30,724 bases of DNA from a virus. Where the stretch lies: IMG/VR virus record IMGVR_UViG_3300035670_000934, positions 1-30,724 of that record; one strand, 5' to 3'. Numbering within the stretch: position 1 is the first letter of the stretch; every line of letters starts with the position of its first letter. Below the pieces are notes generated by a model that searched no databases, was not told the origin of the DNA, and saw only the letters and a list, made by a program, of their open reading frames with translations. The position numbers and the translations under genes were made by a program. Of the stretch, positions 7,449-13,772 are shown one piece after another.

Positions 7449-7910
7449 TCACCTCCAAGTTGCGGGGGCCACTCCGCAATTCACTGAGCCCGTGACGTCG
7501 TCACTGGCCAAATACTCCTCGATACTCCGTTCTCGCCGCTGATTGTTGTGTGCTCGACACTCGATCATCCCGTTGGCCACGGTGAGATCCGCCCCAGCAC
7601 ACCGCGGAACGACGTGACCGCCTTCCACTTCATCGCAGCACGGTCCTTTGCCGCGATGCCGCCAGAAACAACCGTAGCCGTGGGCCGCGGCAATCTCCGC
7701 CTTCGTGCGCGCTGTTGCCTGCTTCCGCCAGGTCACGCACATCTCGATCACGTCCGACGTGGCCCACGGGAAGAACACGTCGTCGAACAACCGCGTGTAT
7801 TCCTCACGGACCTGCCTCGCGCGAGCCATCCGCGCGTGGTCGCTGATCGGATCGCCCTTCGGTTTCAGGCTGTTGATGGCGACCAGTAGCTTCAGCTCGT
7901 CGAATCGCAT
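7449..7910 (-). CDS. HNH-type endonuclease
   Basis: The protein is 153 aa from ATG 7910. An alternative in-frame ATG lies at 7829, and neither start has a good SD. The C-terminal half holds the nuclease signature: Cys90 and Cys91 in GPCCDEVEG, then GGHVVPRCAG, NGMIECRAHNNQRR. The His of GGH, the Asn of ANG and the His of CRAHN match the H-N-H order, and the Cys residues can hold a structural zinc. Phage HNH proteins may be homing nucleases or packaging partners of terminase. Here the gene is in the early operon, so a DNA-processing or homing role fits better. It overlaps the upstream small zinc-ribbon frame by 107 nt. Confidence 0.65.
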   Translation of the reverse strand: MRFDELKLLVAINSLKPKGDPISDHARMARARQVREEYTRLFDDVFFPWATSDVIEMCVTWRKQATARTKAEIAAAHGYGCFWRHRGKGPCCDEVEGGHVVPRCAGADLTVANGMIECRAHNNQRRERSIEEYLASDDVTGSVNCGVAPATWR

Positions 7911-8025
7911 GGTGGTTGATCCACGGAGGTTTTCGTCGCTCGAACTTCAGTAACCCGCCACACCGATGGCACCGGTTGGGTGCCTGGCCGGCGGTGAAGA
8001 ACTTCAAAGTGCAGCGGGTGCACAT
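7804..8025 (-). CDS. Putative small zinc-ribbon protein
   Basis: A 73 aa frame starts at ATG 8025, inside the last 22 nt of the methyltransferase gene. Cys2, Cys5, Cys19 and Cys22 form a textbook zinc ribbon (MCTRC ... RCHRCGG) in the first 25 residues, with a basic stretch after it. The second half overlaps the HNH gene and reads as low-complexity out-of-frame sequence. The N-terminal ribbon is unlikely to arise by chance, but no SD is visible. If the HNH gene starts at its internal ATG 7829 instead, the overlap almost vanishes. Confidence 0.4.
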   Translation of the reverse strand: MCTRCTLKFFTAGQAPNRCHRCGGLLKFERRKPPWINHHAIRRAEATGRHQQPETEGRSDQRPRADGSREAGP

Positions 8026-9431
8026 GGCGTAACGCCAGCCAGTCGGACCGTTGCCAGCTCCCAAAATCGCTCTCCTATCTCGATCCCAGTGAATCGCCGA
8101 TGTAGCTCGAGGGCCGCGTGCCCGGTGCTCGCACTTCCGCAGAACGGATCGACGACCAGGTCCCCCGGCTCCGACGCGCACGCTACGATCGCCCGCGTGA
8201 TGGCCAAGGGGATCTGCGTCGGGAAGTCCGGGATCCGCTCGGCGGCGTTGTCCACCAGGCGGGGAATCGTCCACACATCGTCCCAGAGCTTGCCGTCCGG
8301 ATCCGCGCGCTGATCGTTGTATTTGGCCTGGCGGTCCGACGGGCGCCGGATGTATCGGGACTCGGCATTGAACACGAATCGCTTCGGGTCGACCACGTAG
8401 TAGAAAATGTGCCGCGAACAGCGGTTGAAGTTGTTCACGCAGTTGATGCCGAAGGTCTCGTACCACTTGATCCAGGCACGGCGGTGGAGCCCGGCTTCAT
8501 TGAGCATGAGCGCGAAGTGTTCCGCCCACTCGTCGTTGATGATCACCCACAGGCTGCCGTCATCGGACAGGGCGCCAGCACACAGGTTGATCCACTGTTT
8601 GCACCAGCGGAGGTACTCGTCCTCGTCTAAGTCGTCTTCGATGCCGTCGTCGCCGTAGTCCAGCCCGATGTTGTAGGGGGGATCGGCCACGATGAGACGC
8701 GCGCCATGGATCTGCGGCAGTTCCTTCAGGCAGTCGCCCAGGGCGATGTGCCACTTGGGCTTCTCGATCTTGTCAGCGACCTCGGCCGCCTTCTTCCGCA
8801 AGGCGGTTTTCTTTTCCTCACGCTTGACGGCGCGGAATGCCGGGTCCACCTTCCCGGTCTTGTTCATCTGCTCTATGGCTTGAACGTTTCCCGAGTCGAC
8901 GACGGCCTTGGCCTTCTCGTAGCTCCGTGGCTTCATGCCCACGGTCGAGGCGACCTGGTCACGTGTGCGATTGGTCTCGTCCCGCTTAGCCTTGGGGCAA
9001 TTTGCCCCTTGCTTCGATTCACCGCGCCGTGTCTCTCCAGACTTCATCCCACCTTTTGCCGCGGCCTTCTTCTTCGCCTCCTTGTTCATGGCGGCGATAG
9101 CGCCCTCGATCCGTTGGCCCATCCTGACCGCCTCTTCCGGTGTGAAGTCTTTGCGACAGGTGTTCTCGTCATTTTCTGCCTGGGCATGCTTCAGTAATGT
9201 GTCGACCGAGACGGCCGTGAAGGTATCGATCTGTTCCCACCCGAGCTGCTTGCATGCCTCGAGTCGGCGGCGCCCGGCGATTAGCTTCATGCCGGAGTCG
9301 ATAACGACCGGCTGGAGCAGGCCGACCTCGCGGATGCTCGCGGCCAGTGCGTTGATGTCGCCGAGGTCTTTCCGAACTCGCTCGCCGCAGTCGATTTTGT
9401 CAATTTCGACGATGTCACGAATGATCGGCAT
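8004..9431 (-). CDS. ParB-domain DNA methyltransferase fusion
   Basis: The protein is 475 aa. ATG 9431 was preferred over the in-frame GTG 9437 because GAAGGAG sits 8 nt before the ATG. Residues 1-95 are a ParB/sulfiredoxin-like N-terminal domain with LIAGRRRLEACKQLGW at 50-65. A basic linker follows (115-220). The methyltransferase domain begins near 226: motif IV DPPYN at 250-254 and, near the C-terminus, the AdoMet site VVDPFCGSASTGHAAL. The order IV before I is that of beta-class amino-methyltransferases. It should methylate adenine N6 or cytosine N4 in phage or host DNA, with the ParB part perhaps giving site choice. No cognate restriction enzyme is adjacent, so it is probably an orphan that protects phage DNA or regulates genes. 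Confidence 0.85.
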   Translation of the reverse strand: MPIIRDIVEIDKIDCGERVRKDLGDINALAASIREVGLLQPVVIDSGMKLIAGRRRLEACKQLGWEQIDTFTAVSVDTLLKHAQAENDENTCRKDFTPEEAVRMGQRIEGAIAAMNKEAKKKAAAKGGMKSGETRRGESKQGANCPKAKRDETNRTRDQVASTVGMKPRSYEKAKAVVDSGNVQAIEQMNKTGKVDPAFRAVKREEKKTALRKKAAEVADKIEKPKWHIALGDCLKELPQIHGARLIVADPPYNIGLDYGDDGIEDDLDEDEYLRWCKQWINLCAGALSDDGSLWVIINDEWAEHFALMLNEAGLHRRAWIKWYETFGINCVNNFNRCSRHIFYYVVDPKRFVFNAESRYIRRPSDRQAKYNDQRADPDGKLWDDVWTIPRLVDNAAERIPDFPTQIPLAITRAIVACASEPGDLVVDPFCGSASTGHAALELHRRFTGIEIGERFWELATVRLAGVTPCAPAAL

Positions 9432-9534
9432 GGCCACGCTCCTTCATCCACCACCCATGCACCGCCGCGGTGGCCGCGAAGGCGCCCACGATCGACGCAC
9501 CCACTACTAACCCGAGAATGAACGCCCACTCCAT
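9415..9534 (-). CDS. 39-residue membrane peptide
   Basis: A short gene from ATG 9534 to TGA at 9415-9417. The SD AAGGAG overlaps the CsrA stop codon directly, at correct spacing. Residues 3-25 form a single membrane segment rich in Gly, Ala and Val, followed by Trp-Trp and a charged tail (MKERGHADHS). It overlaps the methyltransferase start by 17 nt, so translation of the two is probably coupled. No function can be assigned. Small phage membrane peptides include exclusion and lysis-control proteins, but nothing here is specific. Confidence 0.55.
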   Translation of the reverse strand: MEWAFILGLVVGASIVGAFAATAAVHGWWMKERGHADHS

Positions 9535-9545
9535 CGTTCTGCTCC

Positions 9546-9719
9546 TTATGCCGCGTCTTGGTCGCGTGTGTCGCGTTCCATCAGCTCGCCACGCAGCACA
9601 GTCACTTCCCGGGGAGCCTCGACCCCCACAGATACGCGGCCAGGTGCCGCGGCCAGAATGAACACCTTCGCGTCACCGATCTGAATCCACTCGCGTTCCC
9701 GACGTCCGAGTACCAACAT
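9546..9719 (-). CDS. csrA: Phage-encoded CsrA/RsmA RNA-binding regulator
   Basis: The protein is 57 aa from ATG 9719 with AAGGAG 8 nt upstream. It aligns along its length with CsrA: it opens MLVLGRREREWIQIGD and has VSVGVEAPREVTVLRGEL, which matches the family's conserved GIEAPREVxVxRxE stretch holding the RNA-contacting Arg. CsrA dimers bind GGA motifs in mRNA leaders and alter translation or decay. The familiar MLVLSR start is changed to MLVLGR. The gene is third in the early operon, suggesting early reprogramming of host or phage translation. The operon's own leader carries a hairpin with GGA in the loop. Confidence 0.88.
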   Translation of the reverse strand: MLVLGRREREWIQIGDAKVFILAAAPGRVSVGVEAPREVTVLRGELMERDTRDQDAA

Positions 9720-9742
9720 GGCTTCACTCCTTTGAAAACGAA

Positions 9743-9982
9743 TCATCCGTTGCTATTCGCGTGGCTCTCGATCCACGCGATCAGTTCGCTCGTGCGGTAG
9801 TACATCCGCTTGCCATTGCCGAGCCTGATCGGAGTGACCAGGCCGCTTTGGCGGGCCTCGATCAGCAAGTTGCGGCCGAGTCCCAGCCGTCGCATGCAAC
9901 CCTCTTTGGTGAGAATGCCGCCCGGGTAAACGTCGCCGAGGACGCGGGTGGTTTTGCGAATTGCATTCTCTTGCTTCGCCAT
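9743..9982 (-). CDS. Excisionase-type helix-turn-helix protein
   Basis: The protein is 79 aa from ATG 9982 with GAGAGGTG just upstream. Residues 24-70 match a MerR/HTH_17-like fold: LTKEGCMRRLGLGRNLLIEA, a turn, then a wing with IRLGNGKRMYYRTSELIAWIE. This is the usual pattern of phage excisionases and of small DNA-binding adaptors. A tyrosine integrase lies about 2.4 kb away in the opposite operon, so an Xis role is reasonable. A regulator of the divergent promoters is the alternative. Confidence 0.7.
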   Translation of the reverse strand: MAKQENAIRKTTRVLGDVYPGGILTKEGCMRRLGLGRNLLIEARQSGLVTPIRLGNGKRMYYRTSELIAWIESHANSNG

Positions 9983-9992
9983 GCCGCACCTC

Positions 9993-10250
9993 TCACAGAT
10001 CCGCGAATGGGTCGTTGGCCTTCAGCTCTCGCATCTTGCCAAGCCCAAGAATCTTCCCCTCGCGAATGCAGGTCTCCTCAAACAAGGCCCCGTCCTTCTC
10101 GCCGCGCACTGCCCGGCGGCGGAGGAACGTCTGGTAGTGGTTCATGCAAAGACCGCGGCGGGTTGCCGGGTCATCACACAACAGGCACTTGCAGGACCGT
10201 ACCCGCTCGGTGACTTGGTTCGCGATCGATCGCTTGAACGTGGTACTCAT
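9993..10250 (-). CDS. Cys3-His zinc-motif protein, first gene of early operon
   Basis: The protein is 85 aa. ATG 10250 was chosen because GAGGTGG is well spaced before it; ATG 10256 lies too close to that SD, and the frame to 10475 is only leader. Cys22-x2-Cys25-x9-Cys35-x2-His38 is a compact metal site (CLLC ... RRGLCMNHYQTFLRRR). The rest is charged and helical. The gene across the divergent control region (10529) encodes the same motif and a similar downstream sequence, so the two are paralogs. Position as the promoter-proximal early gene suggests a regulator, but DNA binding is not shown. Confidence 0.65.
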   Translation of the reverse strand: MSTTFKRSIANQVTERVRSCKCLLCDDPATRRGLCMNHYQTFLRRRAVRGEKDGALFEETCIREGKILGLGKMRELKANDPFADL

Positions 10251-10280
10251 TGACATCCACCTCGAGATTTGGGCGTAAGA

Positions 10281-10332
10281 CACTGGACGTGCCTCCAATG
10301 GAGTGCTCCTGCATTCCGTTTCACGTCCAGTG
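10281..10332 (-). promoter_or_regulatory. Leader hairpin: 11-bp perfect inverted repeat
   Basis: CACTGGACGTG at 10281-10291 is matched exactly by CACGTCCAGTG at 10322-10332, with 30 nt between. On the leftward transcript it would form a hairpin 31 nt before the first early gene. The loop has three GGA trinucleotides on the RNA strand (complement of TCC at 10294-10296, 10307-10309, 10315-10317), one as ACGGAA, and the stem carries a fourth. No U-run follows, so it is not an ordinary terminator. It could be a protein operator or a CsrA-responsive leader. Confidence 0.55.
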
Positions 10333-10395
10333 CAGGATTCCGTGAGCGGCTGCGTCGTGCTCGCATCCGAGGACCGCCGCTTAGTACATCGGCAG

Positions 10396-10423
10396 ATTCT
10401 ACTGTCGTATGTCGTCAAGTCAA
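10396..10423 (-). promoter_or_regulatory. Leftward early promoter
   Basis: On the minus strand, TTGACT (complement of 10418-10423) is followed after 16 nt by TAGAAT (complement of 10396-10401), a good sigma-70-type promoter. Transcription would start near 10389 and give a leader of about 140 nt that includes the 10281-10332 hairpin. It would drive the early operon. The direct repeats at 10426-10460 lie just upstream of its -35. Confidence 0.55.
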
Positions 10424-10425
10424 CA

Positions 10426-10460
10426 GTGAAGTTGCAGTGAAATGGTAAAGTAGCAGTAAA
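10426..10460. repeat. 16-bp direct repeats, candidate operators
   Basis: GTGAAGTTGCAGTGAA (10426-10441) and GTAAAGTAGCAGTAAA (10445-10460) agree at 13 of 16 positions with a 19 bp period. They lie just upstream of the leftward -35 box and about 70-100 bp before the rightward gene at 10529, the position expected for a switch operator. Confidence 0.5.
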
Positions 10461-10528
10461 GATTAGCCGCAACATATTAGTAGCAAAGGAGTTGTTGCAA
10501 AGAGAAAAAATTCAGGTAACGTTTCGGT

Positions 10529-10921
10529 ATGACAACGAAACAGGATCACGAAACAGAATCCGCAAAGAATGCGTGCCTAGCTTGCGGTCGGCACGACAAG
10601 CGATTGATTCGTGGGCTCTGTCCAGCGCATCACGCCCAATACCTTCGGGAGGTGGCAAAGGCTGTAAGCGAGGGCAAGGACGCGACGATTATCGATGCCC
10701 ACTTGATTGGGCGTGGATTACTGGCGCCTAGCAAACAAGGTAGGCGTTTGAAGTCTGGCGAGAATGTGTTCCAGAATGCCCTCGCGGAACTTTTTGGCGA
10801 AGGAAAGACCATTGATCATGTCGAGCTAGCCGAGCACATGGCCGAGCAGGCCGCCGACGAGCAGGCTGCCGAGAAGCCGCCCAGGAAGGGCAGGGCTGGC
10901 GCGAAGAAAAAGAAGACTTGA
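10529..10921 (+). CDS. Cys3-His zinc-motif protein with basic tail
   Basis: The protein is 130 aa from ATG 10529, with AGGTAA about 9 nt upstream. Cys16-x2-Cys19-x11-Cys31-x2-His34 (CLAC ... IRGLCPAHHAQYLR) matches the motif in the divergent gene at 9993-10250. Similarity continues after it (a GK, an Ile-x2-Gly and Leu-containing stretch), which supports paralogy. Residues 75-110 form an acidic helix, and the C-terminus is strongly basic and Lys-rich (KPPRKGRAGAKKKKT), suited to nucleic-acid contact. First in the rightward operon leading towards integrase, it may be the lysogeny-side regulator. No standard CI/Cro repressor is visible in the window. Confidence 0.6.
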   Translation: MTTKQDHETESAKNACLACGRHDKRLIRGLCPAHHAQYLREVAKAVSEGKDATIIDAHLIGRGLLAPSKQGRRLKSGENVFQNALAELFGEGKTIDHVELAEHMAEQAADEQAAEKPPRKGRAGAKKKKT

Positions 10922-10947
10922 ACACACCAATATTCCTGGAGTGACCA

Positions 10948-11799
10948 ATGACGACCAAGATCCCAGCCAAGGTGATGGATCGGTTCAACGCTAACATCGC
11001 GCAGTTTCAGAAGGTACTCCAAAACGCATACGATCGCGACGTCAACGAATCCGATACCGTGACAATCGTCAAGGACATGCTGGCGAGCGTCATGGGATTC
11101 GATAAGTACGAGGAAGTCACCAGCGAATACTCGATTCGCGGCACCTACTGCGACCTGGCCACGAAACTTGATGGCTCAGTGCGATACCTGATTGAGGTTA
11201 AGGCGATCGGACTGGCCCTGAAAGAAAATCACCTCCGGCAAGTCGTTTCCTACGGTTCATCCCAAGGCGTCCCTTGGGTGGTGCTGACCAACGGGATCAC
11301 CTGGGAGGTCTACCGGATCAAGTTCGAACAGCCGGTGTCGCATGAATTCGTGTTCGGGCTGAATTTCCTGGAGCTGAACACCCGCAAGTGCGAGGACATG
11401 GAGAAACTGTTTCTGCTGTGCCGCGAGGGCGTGCAGAAATCAGCGATCGATGATTTCCACGCGTTCACCCAGATCGTCAATCGGTTCACGATCGCGGCGA
11501 TCGTCACGTCGGATCCGGTACTCACAGTCATCCGTCGTGAGCTGCAGCGGCTCGAGCCCAACTCACGCGTGACCACAGAGGACATCAGTGCCATCCTGCC
11601 CGATGTGCTCAAGCGTGACGTGACCGAAGGCGACGAGGCCGTCGCCGCCCAGAAGCGGGTTTCAAAGGCCACCAAGATCCAGCTGAGAAAACGATCCGAG
11701 AAGTCGGCTGATTGCTCGGAAGGAGCGGAGTCCGATGACGAAATGCCCGACGCGACGGGGGAAGTCGACACTGAGCTGCTGCCGGGCGAAGAAAATTGA
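10948..11799 (+). CDS. Stand-alone HsdR_N-type (type I restriction) nuclease domain
   Basis: The protein is 283 aa from ATG 10948, GGAG 6 nt upstream. Residues 40-125 match the N-terminal nuclease domain of type I restriction HsdR subunits: VKDMLASVMGFD, EYSIRGTYCDLATKLDG with Asp69, YLIEVKAIGLAL with Glu83 and Lys85, HLRQVVSYGSSQGVPWVVLTNG with Gln98, and WEVYRI. These are the PD-(D/E)XK catalytic residues and the motif after them. No helicase motor follows; residues 130-225 are helical and 230-283 are acidic and disordered. Without HsdM or HsdS nearby it is not a full restriction system. It could be a nuclease against competing phages or a regulator. Confidence 0.7.
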   Translation: MTTKIPAKVMDRFNANIAQFQKVLQNAYDRDVNESDTVTIVKDMLASVMGFDKYEEVTSEYSIRGTYCDLATKLDGSVRYLIEVKAIGLALKENHLRQVVSYGSSQGVPWVVLTNGITWEVYRIKFEQPVSHEFVFGLNFLELNTRKCEDMEKLFLLCREGVQKSAIDDFHAFTQIVNRFTIAAIVTSDPVLTVIRRELQRLEPNSRVTTEDISAILPDVLKRDVTEGDEAVAAQKRVSKATKIQLRKRSEKSADCSEGAESDDEMPDATGEVDTELLPGEEN

Positions 11800-11821
11800 A
11801 CCGTTGAGTGATTTCGGACAG

Positions 11822-11849
11822 TTGACAGAGTACTGTACACTCGTATACT
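11822..11849 (+). promoter_or_regulatory. Rightward promoter before integrase operon
   Basis: TTGACA (11822-11827) and TATACT (11844-11849) are separated by 16 nt, near the sigma-70 consensus. The spacer contains TACTGTACAC, related to the TGTAC elements in the region after integrase. Transcription would begin near 11856 and read the 11943 gene and the integrase. Confidence 0.65.
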
Positions 11850-11880
11850 AACCACCGCAGCACCGAAGTATCACCGTGAT

Positions 11881-11937
11881 ATGGCACCCGGCTTGCCGGC
11901 CCCGTTAGCGCCGGCCGCTCATCAATTCCCCAGGTGA
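11881..11937 (+). CDS. Possible 18-residue leader peptide
   Basis: ATG 11881 opens 18 codons rich in Pro and Ala (MAPGLPAPLAPAAHQFPR) and ends in TGA inside the SD region of the next gene. It starts about 25 nt after the predicted transcription start and spans a GCCGGC/GCCGGC hairpin (11895-11915). There is no strong SD, so it may not be translated. Confidence 0.2.
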   Translation: MAPGLPAPLAPAAHQFPR

Positions 11938-11942
11938 GTGTC

Positions 11943-12431
11943 ATGCGTTCGGATCCGTTGCGGGCAGGGCGAGGAGACCTGCTCGAGTTTGAGTACCCCG
12001 AACGGAATCAGATCGGCGTTCGCGTTGTCTGGCGGCGCCGCACCATCTTGGTCGAGTCCGTCCACGACATGGCGGTCACCGCGATCGATCCCCGCGCCGT
12101 GCAGCTGCGGCCGTTGATCCGCCGCGGCCGGCACCTGGTTATCGGCTACGACCTCGAAGCCGGCCAGATGCGACGGTTCTACCGCGAGGCCATGCGGCAC
12201 GTGCGCAAGACGACCTGGCTGCAGCTGGCGTTGTTCGATCCTTGCGAGGAAGCACCGCGACTCCGCCGACCGCATGGACCGTTTGCCCCGACCAAGAAGG
12301 ATCGCTTGTTCCTGACCGACGTGATCCGCCACTACAACCGCATCACGGCCAGGCGTGGTGACATCTGGCTGAACCTCGGTGTGTTTCCTTGGGAGCCTGG
12401 CGATGAGCATTCGCGTCCTCCTGCGGCGTAA
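11943..12431 (+). CDS. Basic protein of unknown function, possibly WYL-like
   Basis: The protein is 162 aa. ATG 11943 is preferred over GTG 11934 because AGGTGAG lies directly before it at good spacing. Residues about 45-85 (HDMAVTAIDPRAVQLRPLIR, then GRHLVIGYDLEAGQMRRFYREAM) resemble a strand-turn pattern of WYL or related ligand-sensing domains. This is a weak resemblance. Otherwise the protein is Arg-rich, with LQLALFDP near 103. It overlaps the integrase start by 29 nt, so the two are co-translated. A directionality or regulatory partner of integrase is plausible. Confidence 0.5.
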   Translation: MRSDPLRAGRGDLLEFEYPERNQIGVRVVWRRRTILVESVHDMAVTAIDPRAVQLRPLIRRGRHLVIGYDLEAGQMRRFYREAMRHVRKTTWLQLALFDPCEEAPRLRRPHGPFAPTKKDRLFLTDVIRHYNRITARRGDIWLNLGVFPWEPGDEHSRPPAA

Positions 12432-13521
12432 ACCGGACCGCGACAACTACCAGATGTACTACGTCGATCAGCTTACCGGAGACGACGTGACCAAGTCGTC
12501 CGGCACGAGCGACGTCCGGAAGGCTGAGCGTGAGGCTGCGAAGTGGGAGGCCGAGCTCGAGGAGTACGGGGCAGTCAGCCAGGCGATGTCGTGGGAACAG
12601 TTCCGTGTGTACTACGAGGACACGCACCTGGCCACGAAGTCACCCAAGACCAGGAGCGTGGTGAACACCTCGCTCAACTGGTTCGAGAAGTCGATCGGCA
12701 AACCGAAACGCGTGGACATGATCGACTCAATGGTGATCGCGCGCGTGGTCACCGACTGGCGGCGGCGGAAGATCAAAGAGACGACGATCGCCGCCTACCT
12801 GCGAAGCCTGCGGGCCGTTCTGAACTGGGCTCACAAGATGCGGCTGATCCGGGAGCGGCCGGTGTTCGCGATGCCGGGAGGATCGTCACGGTTCATGCGC
12901 GGCCGCCCGATCAACACCAAGGAGTTCCGGCAATTGCTCCGCGCGTGCCGCCTGGAACGACCAGCCAACTGGCGGCAGTGGGTCCGGTTCTTCCGCGGCT
13001 TGTGGCTATCCGGCCTGCGGCTCGAAGAAGCGGTCAAGCTGTCGTGGACCGACCCGCCGCTACGTATCGACCTGGACGGCGGAAGGTACCCCCGGCTGGT
13101 GATTCACCACTACGGCCAGAAGTCACGCCGCGACGAGATCTCGCCGCTCGCTCCGGACTTCGCCACCTGGTTGCGCAGGACGCCGCCAGACGAGCGCACC
13201 GGCTTGGTATTGCCATTGATGTCGGCGTACCGGAAGAACTGCAGGCTGAAGAATTCCGCGAAGATCGGATCGTACCTGTGCGCGATCGGTGAGCGGTCCG
13301 GAATCGTCGTCAACGACGACGGGAAGTTCGTGAGCGCCCACGATCTGCGGCGATCGTTCGGGACCAGGTGGGCCGCGAAGGTGAAACCTCTCACGCTCAA
13401 GCGGCTGATGCGGCACGCGTCGATCGACACGACGCTGCGATACTATGTGGACCAAGACGCCGACGACGTGGCAGAGGAACTGTGGCTCAAAGACCTGGAG
13501 TACAAGGGCAGAAGTGACTAG
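12403..13521 (+). CDS. int: Tyrosine site-specific recombinase (phage integrase)
   Basis: The protein is 372 aa from ATG 12403, with GGGAG about 7 nt upstream; an extension to 12379 lies in the preceding gene. Residues 1-55 resemble the arm-binding N-terminal domain, and about 62-160 the SAM-like core-binding domain (WEQFRVYYEDTHL, AYLRSLRAVLNWA). The catalytic domain follows. Arg206 is in WLSGLRLEEAVKLSW, Lys240 in GQKSRR, His313 and Arg316 in SAHDLRRSFGTRW, His338 in RLMRHASIDTTLRYY, and the nucleophile is Tyr347 or Tyr348. All expected residues are present, so it should be active. Integrase makes and reverses the strand exchange between attP and attB. The repeat-rich sequence after its stop is the likely attP. 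Confidence 0.92.
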   Translation: MSIRVLLRRKPDRDNYQMYYVDQLTGDDVTKSSGTSDVRKAEREAAKWEAELEEYGAVSQAMSWEQFRVYYEDTHLATKSPKTRSVVNTSLNWFEKSIGKPKRVDMIDSMVIARVVTDWRRRKIKETTIAAYLRSLRAVLNWAHKMRLIRERPVFAMPGGSSRFMRGRPINTKEFRQLLRACRLERPANWRQWVRFFRGLWLSGLRLEEAVKLSWTDPPLRIDLDGGRYPRLVIHHYGQKSRRDEISPLAPDFATWLRRTPPDERTGLVLPLMSAYRKNCRLKNSAKIGSYLCAIGERSGIVVNDDGKFVSAHDLRRSFGTRWAAKVKPLTLKRLMRHASIDTTLRYYVDQDADDVAEELWLKDLEYKGRSD

Positions 13522-13544
13522 TTTTCGTCACCGCCAGAACGGCG

Positions 13545-13566
13545 TTTGTACCCCGCTTTGTACACT
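13545..13566 (+). repeat. TTTGTAC element pair, copy 1
   Basis: TTTGTACCCC (13545-13554) is followed 12 bp later by TTTGTACACT (13557-13566). The same pairing recurs at 13751-13772, about 206 bp away, with the TGTACCCC and TTTGTAC parts conserved. This is a candidate integrase arm site or repressor site. Confidence 0.5.
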
Positions 13567-13693
13567 TTTCGTCAAAAGCCCCGCAATACACCCAACCATT
13601 AAAGCCTGTTTTCGATGGCACAATCACGGTTATGCAACCCTTAGCATGGCGTTCTAAGTTTTCGAATCAGGCTGCTAACCATTCGCTTACCCT

Positions 13694-13724
13694 CCGTAAG
13701 CTGTTTTCGATTAATGCTTTACGG
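13694..13724 (+). terminator. Weak terminator-like hairpin after integrase
   Basis: CCGTAAGC and GCTTTACGG can pair around a 14 nt loop with one bulged base, followed by CTTTTGTTCC. The stem is short and the T-run is interrupted, so termination would be weak. It could equally be part of the attachment-site structure. Confidence 0.3.
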
Positions 13725-13750
13725 CTTTTGTTCCTCTCTCGTTTCGGCCC

Positions 13751-13772
13751 AATGTACCCCATTTTGTACCCC
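13751..13772 (+). repeat. TGTACCCC element pair, copy 2
   Basis: AATGTACCCC (13751-13760) and TTTGTACCCC (13763-13772) repeat the 12 bp-period arrangement of 13545-13566. About 17 of 22 positions agree between the two pairs. Confidence 0.5.
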
